From: Aestuariibaculum lutulentum
GTDB lineage: Bacteria > Bacteroidota > Bacteroidia > Flavobacteriales > Flavobacteriaceae
Length of the DNA: 64,000 nucleotides
NCBI RefSeq assembly: GCF_032926325.1
Contig: NZ_CP136709.1
Span: 2,136,001 to 2,200,000 of the forward strand
Reading direction: 5' to 3'
In this document: positions 16,977 to 26,645 of the stretch, one piece after another
Position numbering within the stretch: position 1 is the first letter of the stretch
Layout of the letters: the number at the start of each line of letters is the position of its first letter
Translations under genes and position numbers: made by a program
The notes under the pieces: generated by a model
The model's input: the letters and a program-made list of their open reading frames with translations, nothing else
The model's database searches: none
What the model was told of the DNA's origin: nothing

Positions 16977-19031
16977 ATGAAGAAGTTTCTTTTAGCATGC
17001 GCAGCTTTAGTATTATCTACAGCTGCGTTTGCGCAAATATTAGAGCCAGTAAAATGGTCAACATCAGTAGAAAAAGTTTCAGATACAGAATTCAATTTAG
17101 TATCTAAAGCAACCATCGAAAAAGGTTGGCATTTATATTCGCAAAATGTTCCGGCCGACGGACCAATTGCAACATCATTTATCTACGACGATAGCGAAGG
17201 TAATTTCACCATTGTAGGTAATACAACCGAGGAAGAAGGACACACGATTCAGGATCCTGTTTTCGAAATGGAAATTAAGTATTTCGAAAATAAAGCTACA
17301 TTCAAACAACGTATTCAGGTAAAAGAAGGCGCAGCTACAGTAAACGGTTTTGTGGAGTTTATGGTATGTGACGACAGCAGATGTTTACCTCCTTCTGAAG
17401 TTGAATTAACATTTAATTTACCTAAAGTTTCAGTTGCTGCTTCAGGAAATGAAACAGCTGCAAATGTTACAGCGTCAGAAGAAACTCATGTAACGGAAAC
17501 TCCTGAAGCTTCTCATGAAGTAGCTGCTGCCAGCACTCATGATACAGTTGTTAAAGAATCGGTAGAAGGTTCTGATAAATCAGACTCTAAAAGAGGCTTG
17601 TTTACTATTTTTATTCTTGCTTTTTTATCTGGGTTTGCAGCATTATTAACACCATGTGTATTCCCAATGATTCCAATGACGGTAAGTTTCTTTACCAAGC
17701 AAAGTAAAAACAAAGCGGTAGGAATTAAAAATGCAATTATTTATGGTATTTGTATTATTGTAATTTATGTGTTATTAGGTACAGCTGTAACCGGTATTTT
17801 TGGTGCCGATGCATTGAATGCGTTAGCAGCTAACCCTTGGTTTAATATTATATTCTTTGTGCTTTTAGTGGTATTTGCTGTATCATTCTTAGGAGCTTTC
17901 GAAATCATGTTACCAAACTCTTGGGCTAACAAAGTAGATTCTCAGGCAGACCGTGGTGGTTTAGTTGGAATCTTCTTTATGGCTTTAGCTTTAGCCATTG
18001 TGTCATTTTCATGTACAGGTCCTATTGTTGGAACCTTATTGGTTGAAGCCGCTTCAAAAGGAGGTATTGCACCTATCGTTGGAATGTTAGGGTTCTCTTT
18101 AGCTATTGCTTTACCATTTGCATTATTTGCAGCCTTTCCAGGATGGTTAAACTCATTACCAAAATCTGGAGGATGGTTAAATACAGTAAAAGTAGTTTTA
18201 GGATTCTTAGAATTGGCTTTAGCATTTAAATTCTTGTCGAATGCCGATTATATTATGCAATGGCATATTTTAGAGCGTGAAGTATTTATTGCCATATGGA
18301 TTGCGGTTTTCGGAGCTTTGGCATTCTACTTATTCGGAAAAATTCAATTACCACACGATTCACCATTATCACATATTTCGGTAGGGCGTTTAGGTTTAGG
18401 TCTTATCACGTTAACCTTTACCATTTATATGATTCCTGGTCTTTGGGGAGCACCATTAAACTTAATTAGTGCATTTCCACCGCCGCCAAATTATAGTGAA
18501 TCACCTTACGGTGTAGGTTATAAGAATGCAGGTGGAGGTGTTGCTACTGCCGATAGTCATGAAGCGTTACCAGAAGGAGCGCATTTAATGGCACCACATA
18601 ATATTATGGCATTCCACGATTATGAAACAGGTTTAGCTTATGCTAAAAAAGTAGGGAAACCAGTCATGATCGATTTTACAGGTTACACTTGTGTAAACTG
18701 TAGAAAAATGGAAAATAATGTTTGGGTAAAATCAGAAATCTTAGAGATTTTAAAGAACGATGTTGTTCTAATATCACTTTATGTAGACGATAAAAAAGAA
18801 CTTCCAGAAGATATGAAGGTGGAGTATGTTTCTCGTCCAGGTAAGTTTATGAAAGACTTCGGTGATAAATGGAGCGACTTACAGGCAAGCAGATATAAAG
18901 CAAATTCTCAGCCGTTTTATGTAATTATGGATCATGAGGAAAACAGCTTAATCGATCCTGTTGGATATACACCTGATGTTGCCGAGTACAAATCTTGGTT
19001 AAACGAAGGGATTTCAAAATTTGGTAAATAG
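16977..19031 (+). CDS. dsbD: Thiol:disulfide interchange protein DsbD
   Basis: 684 residues in the order alpha domain, linker, membrane domain, gamma domain. Signal peptide; alpha domain with C131 and C136 (VCDDSRCLPP); an acidic linker ~155-205; membrane domain from ~210 with the essential cysteines C227 (LLTPC-VFPMIPM) and C346 (SFSC-TGPIVG); C-terminal thioredoxin-like gamma domain with C572-V-N-C575. It carries electrons from cytoplasmic thioredoxin to periplasmic thioredoxin-fold proteins. Neighbouring TlpA-like genes and trxB fit this pathway. Confidence 0.96.
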   Translation: MKKFLLACAALVLSTAAFAQILEPVKWSTSVEKVSDTEFNLVSKATIEKGWHLYSQNVPADGPIATSFIYDDSEGNFTIVGNTTEEEGHTIQDPVFEMEIKYFENKATFKQRIQVKEGAATVNGFVEFMVCDDSRCLPPSEVELTFNLPKVSVAASGNETAANVTASEETHVTETPEASHEVAAASTHDTVVKESVEGSDKSDSKRGLFTIFILAFLSGFAALLTPCVFPMIPMTVSFFTKQSKNKAVGIKNAIIYGICIIVIYVLLGTAVTGIFGADALNALAANPWFNIIFFVLLVVFAVSFLGAFEIMLPNSWANKVDSQADRGGLVGIFFMALALAIVSFSCTGPIVGTLLVEAASKGGIAPIVGMLGFSLAIALPFALFAAFPGWLNSLPKSGGWLNTVKVVLGFLELALAFKFLSNADYIMQWHILEREVFIAIWIAVFGALAFYLFGKIQLPHDSPLSHISVGRLGLGLITLTFTIYMIPGLWGAPLNLISAFPPPPNYSESPYGVGYKNAGGGVATADSHEALPEGAHLMAPHNIMAFHDYETGLAYAKKVGKPVMIDFTGYTCVNCRKMENNVWVKSEILEILKNDVVLISLYVDDKKELPEDMKVEYVSRPGKFMKDFGDKWSDLQASRYKANSQPFYVIMDHEENSLIDPVGYTPDVAEYKSWLNEGISKFGK

Positions 19032-19050
19032 GTAATCTAAAACACCAAAC

Positions 19051-20049
19051 ATGAAAAAAGTAATCTATACCTTAACTTTTGCACTGGCACTTGTTGCTTG
19101 TAAAAAGGAACCAAAAGATTATGTAACGCTTTCAGGCACCATAACGAATCCGAATTCAGATTCGTTATGCGTTGCACAACGAAGCATTATTAAAACCATT
19201 AAAGTAAATCCTGACGGTACGTTTTCAGATACCTTAAAAGTTGAAGATGGAAACTATTTGCTTTACGATGGAAAGGAGCGTGCCATTGTATATTTACAAA
19301 ATGGTTACGATCTTAACATTAAAGCAGATACCAAATCCTTTGATGAATCAATCACTTACGAAGGAGAAGGATCAGAAGCGAATAATTTCTTAGCGAAAAA
19401 AGGGCTTTTAAAAGAACAGTTAATTGATTTTAATGAACTGTTTACTTTAGATGAAACTGCTTTTAATGCGAAGCTAGAGGCTAACGATAAAGCGTTTAAA
19501 GATCTTTTAAAATCTGTTGCTCACCTAGATTCAACGTTTGTTAATGGTCAGGAGACAGAAATAGAGCGAATTAAGCAGGATCTTAGCCGTATGTTTAATG
19601 AAAAGATGGCTGTTTCTTCATTAAAAGGACAGGAGTCTCCAAAATTTGTGGACTACGAGAATTATACAGGAGGAAACATGTCTCTTGATGATTTAAAAGG
19701 CAAGTATGTATATATCGACCTTTGGGCTACGTGGTGCGGACCATGTAAACAGGAGATCCCGTATTTAAAAGCTGTTGAAAAGGAGTATCATAATAAGAAT
19801 ATTGCCTTCGTGAGTATTTCGTTAGATAGAAATAGCGCTTATGAAACATGGAGACGCATGGTAAAAGATAAAGAATTGTCTGGAATTCAGCTTTTCGCCA
19901 AGGAGGATAACGATTTTGCCAGAGCTTATATGGTATCAGGTATTCCTCGTTTTATTCTTATCGATCCTGCTGGAATTGTGGTTGATGCTAACGCACCTAG
20001 ACCATCGAGCAGTAAATTAATTGACTTATTTAAAACTTTAGATATATAA
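19051..20049 (+). CDS. TlpA-like thioredoxin lipoprotein, second copy
   Basis: 332 residues. Lipobox LVAC, DUF4369-like N-terminal region (YVTLSGTITNPNSD), then a TlpA thioredoxin domain with WATWC229-G-P-C232 and cis-Pro in GIPRF. Close relative of 2876-3922, but with the canonical CGPC active site instead of CTPC. It follows dsbD by 19 nt and is a likely electron acceptor of DsbD. The stop at 20047-20049 is followed by a weak hairpin (GAAGCC…GGCTTC, ~20053-20077) before the next gene. Confidence 0.92.
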   Translation: MKKVIYTLTFALALVACKKEPKDYVTLSGTITNPNSDSLCVAQRSIIKTIKVNPDGTFSDTLKVEDGNYLLYDGKERAIVYLQNGYDLNIKADTKSFDESITYEGEGSEANNFLAKKGLLKEQLIDFNELFTLDETAFNAKLEANDKAFKDLLKSVAHLDSTFVNGQETEIERIKQDLSRMFNEKMAVSSLKGQESPKFVDYENYTGGNMSLDDLKGKYVYIDLWATWCGPCKQEIPYLKAVEKEYHNKNIAFVSISLDRNSAYETWRRMVKDKELSGIQLFAKEDNDFARAYMVSGIPRFILIDPAGIVVDANAPRPSSSKLIDLFKTLDI

Positions 20050-20094
20050 TTGAAAGCCTTCTTTATGGAGGCTTCTCTTATTAAATTTTCACGC

Positions 20095-21600
20095 ATGAAT
20101 GCACTAAAAAGATTTTTTAAATCACAACCTAAAACCGAAACAGAATTAGAGAAATATTTCGAGCAATTTCGAAATAATGTTGTTGGGGTAGATCAGTACT
20201 TTGTTTCTCCTTACGGTAAGAAAAAAATCATTTACGCCGACTGGACTGCCAGCGGGCGTTTATACAGACCTATTGAAGAAAAGTTATTAAATGAAATAGG
20301 TCCTTATGTTGCTAATACGCATACAGAAACCTCTATCACCGGTAGTGTGATGACACACGCTTATCACGATGCCAGAGAGATTATCAAGAAACACGTTAAT
20401 GCCTCTAAAGATGATGTATTAATTACTGAAGGTTCTGGTATGACTGGAGCCATCAATAAATTTCAACGTATCTTAGGAATTAAGGTAAACGAGAATTTAA
20501 AAGATCATACAACTATTCCAGATGAAAAGCGACCAATCATTTTCGTGTCGCACATGGAGCATCACTCAAACCAAACATCTTGGCTGGAGACTATAGCAAA
20601 AGTGATTGTTATTCCTGCTGATGAAAACGGTTTGCCTTGCTTAGACGCTTTAGAAAAATTGGTTCAGGAATATAGCGAAACACCAATTAAAATTGCTGCA
20701 ATTACAGGATGTTCTAACGTAACAGGTATTAGAACGCCTTATCACAAGGTAGCAAAAATCATGCATCAGAATAACGGGTTATGTTTTGTGGATTTCGCCT
20801 GTTCTGCACCTTATGTAGAGATTAATATGCACCCGGAAGATGAAGAAGAGTATTTAGATGCTATAACATTCTCTCCTCACAAATTTTTGGGAGGTCCTGG
20901 TACTTCAGGGGTGTTAATTTTTAATAAAAAATTATACAAAAATTTAGTGCCTGATAACCCTGGAGGAGGAACTGTTAGTTATACAAACCCTTGGGGAGAC
21001 CACGATTATGTAGACGATATCGAAACACGTGAAGACGGTGGTACTCCTGGTTTCTTACAGGCAATCAGAATAGCTTTATCTATTCAGTTGAAAGAAAAAA
21101 TGGGAGTGCAAAATATCTTAGATCGTGAGCATGAATTAAATGATATCATTTTCAAAAGATTATCAGCGATTAAAAACTTAACCATTTTAGCACCGAACCA
21201 CACCGATCGTTTAGGGGTTATTTCATTCTATATCGAGCATGCACACTATAATTTAGTGGTTAAATTATTGAATGATCGTTTTGGTGTACAAACCAGAGGG
21301 GGGTGTTCTTGTGCTGGAACTTATGGTCACTATTTATTAAATGTAGACCAACCGACTTCTAAGTCTATTGAGTTGAAAATTTTAGAAGGTTGTATGATTG
21401 AGCGCCCGGGATGGGTTCGTATGTCGGTTCACCCAACCATGACCAATGCCGAAGTTGAATTTGTTTGTGATGCGATTGAGCAGGTAGCCAAAAATTTTGC
21501 GACTTGGGAAAATGATTATACCTATAACGCTGCTAAAAATGAATTCGTTCACAACGGAAATAAACACGTTGAAGCAGAGATCACACAAGGTTGGTTTTAA
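20095..21600 (+). CDS. Class V aminotransferase-fold PLP enzyme, cysteine desulfurase-like
   Basis: 501 residues from the ATG at 20095; a TTG directly after the upstream stop is also in frame but adds a poor N-terminus. PLP fold with Schiff-base lysine in FSPHKFLGGPG, the aspartate in VDFACSAPY, and a C-terminal loop RGGCSCAGTYGHY that resembles the catalytic-cysteine loop of SufS/CsdA enzymes. This suggests cysteine desulfurase or selenocysteine-lyase-like chemistry, but the exact substrate is uncertain. It is ~120 residues longer than typical SufS, with an insertion near residues 145-165. It lies between a TlpA-like gene and trxB. Confidence 0.82.
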   Translation: MNALKRFFKSQPKTETELEKYFEQFRNNVVGVDQYFVSPYGKKKIIYADWTASGRLYRPIEEKLLNEIGPYVANTHTETSITGSVMTHAYHDAREIIKKHVNASKDDVLITEGSGMTGAINKFQRILGIKVNENLKDHTTIPDEKRPIIFVSHMEHHSNQTSWLETIAKVIVIPADENGLPCLDALEKLVQEYSETPIKIAAITGCSNVTGIRTPYHKVAKIMHQNNGLCFVDFACSAPYVEINMHPEDEEEYLDAITFSPHKFLGGPGTSGVLIFNKKLYKNLVPDNPGGGTVSYTNPWGDHDYVDDIETREDGGTPGFLQAIRIALSIQLKEKMGVQNILDREHELNDIIFKRLSAIKNLTILAPNHTDRLGVISFYIEHAHYNLVVKLLNDRFGVQTRGGCSCAGTYGHYLLNVDQPTSKSIELKILEGCMIERPGWVRMSVHPTMTNAEVEFVCDAIEQVAKNFATWENDYTYNAAKNEFVHNGNKHVEAEITQGWF

Positions 21601-21627
21601 TTAAATTATCAAATTAGAAAAAAGATT

Positions 21628-22578
21628 ATGTCAGATACAATAGAAAGAGTAAAGTGCTTAATTATCGGGTCAGGACCTGCAGGTTACACCGCAGCGATTT
21701 ATGCAGCACGTGCTAATATGAGTCCGGTATTATACCAGGGAACACAGCCAGGAGGCCAGTTAACAACCACGAACGAAGTGGAGAACTTTCCAGGATATCC
21801 ACAAGGTATTACAGGACCTGAAATGATGATGGAGTTACAGGCTCAGGCGCAACGTTTTGAAGCTGATATCCGAGACGGATGGATTACTAAGGTTGATTTT
21901 TCAGGTGATGTTCACAAAGTTTGGGTGAATGATGAGAAGGAAATTCACTGTGATACGGTAATCATTTCAACCGGAGCTTCAGCAAAATATTTAGGCTTAG
22001 AATCTGAACAAAAATACTTGAAGTTAGGTGGAGGTGTATCGGCATGTGCTGTATGTGACGGATTCTTCTACAGAAATCAGGAAGTAGTGATTGTAGGTGC
22101 TGGAGATTCAGCTTGTGAAGAGGCTCACTACTTATCAAAACTATGTAAAAAAGTAACCATGTTAGTAAGACGCGATGAGTTTAGAGCCTCTAAAATCATG
22201 GCAGAGCGTGTAGCTAACACTCCAAATATTGACATTCTTTTCAATACAGAAACCGATGAAGTTATTGGTGACGGACAGGTAGTAACTGCAGTTCGTGTAC
22301 ACAACAATAAAACTAACGAAAAACACGAAATTCCAGCAACAGGATTCTTCGTGGCAATCGGACATAAACCAAACACCGATATCTTTAAAGATTATATCAG
22401 CTTAGATGAAACGGGTTATATTATTAATACACCGGGAACAGCTAAAACCAATGTGCCGGGAGTATTTGTAAGTGGAGACGCTGCCGATCACGTATACCGT
22501 CAGGCGATTACAGCAGCCGGAACCGGTTGTATGGCAGCTTTAGATGCAGAACGTTATTTAGCAGCTAAAGAGGCTTAA
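21628..22578 (+). CDS. trxB: Thioredoxin-disulfide reductase
   Basis: 316 residues, the normal length. FAD-binding GSGPAGYTAAIYAARA at the N-terminus, redox-active C140-A-V-C143 followed by DGFF, NADPH-binding GAGDSACEEA, and the C-terminal FAD contact GDAADHVYRQAITAAGTGC. It reduces thioredoxin with NADPH in the cytoplasm, which is the electron source for DsbD encoded 2.6 kb upstream. It is preceded by the PLP enzyme gene (27 nt gap) and followed by a terminator. Confidence 0.97.
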   Translation: MSDTIERVKCLIIGSGPAGYTAAIYAARANMSPVLYQGTQPGGQLTTTNEVENFPGYPQGITGPEMMMELQAQAQRFEADIRDGWITKVDFSGDVHKVWVNDEKEIHCDTVIISTGASAKYLGLESEQKYLKLGGGVSACAVCDGFFYRNQEVVIVGAGDSACEEAHYLSKLCKKVTMLVRRDEFRASKIMAERVANTPNIDILFNTETDEVIGDGQVVTAVRVHNNKTNEKHEIPATGFFVAIGHKPNTDIFKDYISLDETGYIINTPGTAKTNVPGVFVSGDAADHVYRQAITAAGTGCMAALDAERYLAAKEA

Positions 22579-22666
22579 TCAAAATAAAAAAAAGTTTATT
22601 TTTACTCGATAGTCAAAATTGTAGTTGTAAAAACCGATTTTTGATATTGAGGTCAAAAAAATAAGT

Positions 22667-22702
22667 AACAACCTCGTGATAAAACCACGGGGTTGTTTTT
22701 TA
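22667..22702 (+). terminator. Terminator after trxB
   Basis: Stem AACAACCTCGTG paired with CCACGGGGTTGTT around an A-rich loop, followed by a T-run. It ends the trxB transcript ~90 nt after the stop. Confidence 0.85.
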
Positions 22703-22725
22703 ATATATCATACTAAATTATATTC

Positions 22726-25287
22726 ATGAGGAATTTGTTTTTTGTTTTTTTGCTTACCTGTGTAGTATCATGTAATAAAAAACCAAAGGAAGAAAATTAT
22801 TTATTAGTCGAAGGTATTTCATCTGAACTTGCAACCTACAGAAAAAAGCAGGTTTCAGATGTAGTTTACAATCTGTCTTTCAACATTCCGTTAGAAAGAG
22901 AAAAGGCGATTGCTTCTCAACTTCATTTATCGCTTCAGGTTAACGATTTGGAGTATCCTTTGTATTTAGATTTTAATGAGGATAAATCGCATTTAAAATC
23001 GGTTTCAGTGAATGGAAAATCAATTGAGGTTTTACATGAAAGAGAACACTTAATAATTCCGAAGAAGTATTTAGCTAAAGGAAACAATGAAGTAATTGTT
23101 TCCTTCGATGCCGGTGAAGTGTCGCTTAACAGAAATGACGATTATTTATACACGCTTTTAGTGCCGGACCGTGCAAGTACCTTATTTCCGTGTTTTGATC
23201 AACCGGATTTAAAGGCAAATTACAATTTAGAAATTACTGCGCCTTCAACCTGGAAGGTGTTATGTGGTGGACCGTTAGTGTCTGAAGAAACAGTAAATGA
23301 TTATACGAAACACGTTTACGGATTGACCGATAAAATGAGTACATATTTATTTTCATTTGTTGCAGGTGTGTTTAATGAAACATCTCAAAAACCTGAAAAT
23401 ATGGAAATGACCTTGTTGTATCGTGAAAACGATTCAGCAAAAATTGAAGCCAGTATCGATGCTATTTTTGAACATCATCAAAAGGCTGTAAATTTTTTAG
23501 AGGAGTATACGCAATATCCGTTTCCATTTCAAAAAATGGATTATGCAACCATTCCTGGGTTTCAGTATGGAGGCATGGAGCATGTTGGAGCCATTCAATA
23601 TAAAGAATCATCTTTATTTTTAGATGGAACAACAACTCAGGAACGCTTATTAAATCGTGCACGACTAATAGCTCATGAAACAGCACATATGTGGTTTGGC
23701 GATTTAGTTACCATGAAATGGTTCGACGATGTTTGGTTAAAAGAAGTGTTTGCCAATTTTATGGCCGATAAAACGGTTAATGGATCGTTTCCGAATATTA
23801 ATCACGATTTAAAATTTTTAACATCACATTATCCGTCGGCATATAGCGAAGACCGAACGCAAGGGGCAACACCTATTCGTCAGAATCTGGGGAATTTAAA
23901 AAATGCAGGAACGCTTTACGGAAATATCATTTATCATAAGGCACCTATTATGATGCGTCAGTTGGAAGTGATTATGGGAGAAGAACCTTTCCGTCGAGGG
24001 ATGCGTAATTATATAAAAACATATGCTAACGACAATGCGACCTGGAACGATTTGGTAGAGTTACTAGACAACGAAACCCCAATAGATTTAAAGCAATGGA
24101 GCGAAGTTTGGGTAACAAAATCTGGGCGTCCGGTAATCTTAGATGACATTATTTATGATTCGGCGGGGAGAATCGAACGTTTTGAAATTTCTCAACATGC
24201 CGAAGACGGAACAGATAACATCTGGACTCAGGCGTTCAATATTGGGTTAGTGTATAAAGATTCTGTACATTTAGAATCAGTAAATTTAAATGCTAAACAA
24301 ATTTCTTTAAGCACGCTTGAAGGTATGCCTAAGCCAGAAGCTATTGTTTATAATTACAATGGTTTAGGGTACGGTGTTTTTCCTGTCGATATTAAAAATC
24401 ATCATATTTATGATATAAAAGATGATGTGGCTCGAGGTTTTGCTTACATTAATTTATATGAAAATATGTTAAGCGGAAAAATTTCAGCTATAGACGCATT
24501 CAATCAATTACTTAATGGATTTAAAGTTGAAAATGAAGATTTAATCATCAACTTAGTTTCCGGAGAGATAAAAAGTATTTTCTGGAAATACTTTACAGAA
24601 GAAGAACGTCATGCAATGCTTCCTCCTTTGGAAGAATTTTTGCAGGAACGTTTAAAGGAACATTTAGATCCGAGTATTAAGAAAACGGTTTTCAATTTGT
24701 ATAAAAGTGTCGCGTATTCTGGGTCTGGAAAAGACTTTTTATATGAGGTATGGAATAAAACAATCACTTTAGATAATGTGTATTTAAATGAAAACGATTA
24801 TACAGGTATTGCTTCGGCATTAGCCATTTATAAACATGAGAAAGCCGATGAGATTTTAAAAATAGCGCACGAGCAAATTACTAATGCCGATAGAAAAAAG
24901 AATTTCGAATTTATTCTTCCTGCATTATCTAACGATGTGAAAGTAAGAGATGCCTTTATGAAATCGCTGGCTAAACCTGAAAATCGTGAAAAAGAATCCT
25001 GGGTGTTAGATGCTTTAGATTGTATTCACCATCCGTTACGTCAGGCATCGGGGCAAAAGCATTTAAGGTTGTGTTTAGATTTACTGGAAGAAATACAGTT
25101 GACAGGAGATATTTTCTTTCCTAAAGCCTGGCTAGTGGCTTCGATAGGAGAATACACTTCGCCTGAAGCTTATCAGGTTTTGCAACAGTTTTTAGCGGAC
25201 AATCCTAATTTTAGTCCTGTGCTAAAAAATAAATTATTACAGGCTACCGACCCGTTATATCGTGTTAATAACTTATGGAAGCAGTAA
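22726..25287 (+). CDS. M1 family zinc aminopeptidase (lipoprotein)
   Basis: 853 residues with lipobox VVSC followed by NKKPK, so predicted to be membrane-anchored. Substrate N-terminus motif GGMEH (a variant of GAMEN). Zinc motif H317-E318-T-A-H321, third ligand E340 in WLKEVFANF. An ERAP1-like C-terminal helical region follows (~600-853). It removes N-terminal residues from peptides. Its position after the M16, thioredoxin and trxB genes suggests it could complete degradation of peptides. The next gene follows after 18 nt. Confidence 0.95.
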   Translation: MRNLFFVFLLTCVVSCNKKPKEENYLLVEGISSELATYRKKQVSDVVYNLSFNIPLEREKAIASQLHLSLQVNDLEYPLYLDFNEDKSHLKSVSVNGKSIEVLHEREHLIIPKKYLAKGNNEVIVSFDAGEVSLNRNDDYLYTLLVPDRASTLFPCFDQPDLKANYNLEITAPSTWKVLCGGPLVSEETVNDYTKHVYGLTDKMSTYLFSFVAGVFNETSQKPENMEMTLLYRENDSAKIEASIDAIFEHHQKAVNFLEEYTQYPFPFQKMDYATIPGFQYGGMEHVGAIQYKESSLFLDGTTTQERLLNRARLIAHETAHMWFGDLVTMKWFDDVWLKEVFANFMADKTVNGSFPNINHDLKFLTSHYPSAYSEDRTQGATPIRQNLGNLKNAGTLYGNIIYHKAPIMMRQLEVIMGEEPFRRGMRNYIKTYANDNATWNDLVELLDNETPIDLKQWSEVWVTKSGRPVILDDIIYDSAGRIERFEISQHAEDGTDNIWTQAFNIGLVYKDSVHLESVNLNAKQISLSTLEGMPKPEAIVYNYNGLGYGVFPVDIKNHHIYDIKDDVARGFAYINLYENMLSGKISAIDAFNQLLNGFKVENEDLIINLVSGEIKSIFWKYFTEEERHAMLPPLEEFLQERLKEHLDPSIKKTVFNLYKSVAYSGSGKDFLYEVWNKTITLDNVYLNENDYTGIASALAIYKHEKADEILKIAHEQITNADRKKNFEFILPALSNDVKVRDAFMKSLAKPENREKESWVLDALDCIHHPLRQASGQKHLRLCLDLLEEIQLTGDIFFPKAWLVASIGEYTSPEAYQVLQQFLADNPNFSPVLKNKLLQATDPLYRVNNLWKQ

Positions 25288-25305
25288 TCCTTTTAAATAG
25301 CTTTC

Positions 25306-26532
25306 ATGATTAAAAATTGGTTTAAAAATATAGGTCCAGGACCATTGGTTGCAGCGGCTTTTATTGGTCCGGGTACGGTAACGATGTGTACTTTGGCAGG
25401 TGTAAAATTTGGGTATGCCTTACTTTGGGCGATGGCTCTATCGGTTATTGCCACCATAGTACTTCAGGAGATGTCCTCAAGATTGGGAATTATTACTCAG
25501 AAGGGGTTAGCGCAGACCATTCGGGCGGAAATAAAATCACCTGTATTTAAAGGTTTAGCGGTCTTTTTAATATTATCGGCTATTGTGGTTGGTAATACAG
25601 CCTATGAAGCGGGAAATATTAGTGGAGGCGTTTTAGGTCTTGAAGCTATTTTTGGTGATCAAAACATTCAAACAGGTTGGTTTTCGTTCAACATGTTTAG
25701 TGTAATTATAGGCCTTTTAGCTTTTGTATTATTATACATCGGAAATTATAAAGTTATTGAACGCGTGTTAGTAGCTTTGGTTATTTTAATGAGTCTGGCG
25801 TTCTTCATTACAGCAATTTTAACTAAACCTAATTTTATTAATATTGTAAAGGGTGCTTTTGTGCCAACGTATCCACAGGATAGCATTTTTACCATTATAG
25901 GTTTAATTGGGACTACCGTTGTACCTTATAATTTGTTTTTACATGCCTCGTTGGTTAAAGAAAAATGGCATGATAAAAGCGATTTGAAATATGCCAGAAA
26001 AGATACCATAGTAGCGGTAATCCTTGGTGGATTGGTGTCTATGAGCGTCATCGTGTCTTCAGCCGCTATACAAACTGAAGATATTAATAGTGCAGCCGAT
26101 TTGGCTAAAGGTTTAGAGCCTTTATTTGGAGCTTATTCAAAATACTTTTTGGCTATTGGATTGTTTGCTGCTGGAATCACCAGTGCCATTACAGCGCCTT
26201 TAGCGGCGGCTTATGTGGCGTGTGGTTGTTTAGGATGGACTAGTAATTTAAAATCAATACGTTTCAGAAGCATCTGGGGGTTTATTTTAATTTTTGGAAT
26301 TGCTTCTTCTTCATTAGGAATTAAATCTATCGAAATCATCAAATTTGCTCAGGTAGCAAATGGGATATTATTGCCTGTGGTTGCTGGCTTTTTGATTTGG
26401 GTAATGAACCGAACTTCGGTATTAGGAATTTATAAGAATAGTTTAAAGCAAAATGTTTTAGGAATCGTCATTCTGGCGATTACCATTTTTTTAGGGCTTA
26501 AAAGTATTTTAAAAGTGTTTGAGGTCTTTTAA
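25306..26532 (+). CDS. Nramp-fold transporter with non-canonical metal site
   Basis: 408 residues with ~11 membrane helices. Overall Nramp pattern is clear (GPGPLVAAAFIGPG in helix 1; GTTVVPYNLFLHASLV in helix 6). The canonical ligands differ: helix 1 DPGN is GPGT here, and the helix 6 MPH is VPY. The Asp, Asn and Met that bind transition metals in Mn/Fe Nramp proteins are therefore absent. The family transports divalent cations with protons, but the substrate of this branch cannot be assigned. It sits 18 nt after the M1 peptidase gene, so it is probably co-transcribed. Confidence 0.85.
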   Translation: MIKNWFKNIGPGPLVAAAFIGPGTVTMCTLAGVKFGYALLWAMALSVIATIVLQEMSSRLGIITQKGLAQTIRAEIKSPVFKGLAVFLILSAIVVGNTAYEAGNISGGVLGLEAIFGDQNIQTGWFSFNMFSVIIGLLAFVLLYIGNYKVIERVLVALVILMSLAFFITAILTKPNFINIVKGAFVPTYPQDSIFTIIGLIGTTVVPYNLFLHASLVKEKWHDKSDLKYARKDTIVAVILGGLVSMSVIVSSAAIQTEDINSAADLAKGLEPLFGAYSKYFLAIGLFAAGITSAITAPLAAAYVACGCLGWTSNLKSIRFRSIWGFILIFGIASSSLGIKSIEIIKFAQVANGILLPVVAGFLIWVMNRTSVLGIYKNSLKQNVLGIVILAITIFLGLKSILKVFEVF

Positions 26533-26645
26533 AAAGGGTAATTTTTACGTTTGTTTCGTTAAAAAATAGCAAAAATCTATCTGCTATCTGATATTAAATT
26601 TGTTACTTTAGCCTTCGAATTTTTAAACTAATAAAAAATAATATA

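Noticed and set aside
20050..20094. TTG start for the class V PLP enzyme directly after the TlpA-like stop
   Set aside because: The extra 15 residues are not family-like, and the stretch contains a weak hairpin; ATG at 20095 is more typical.
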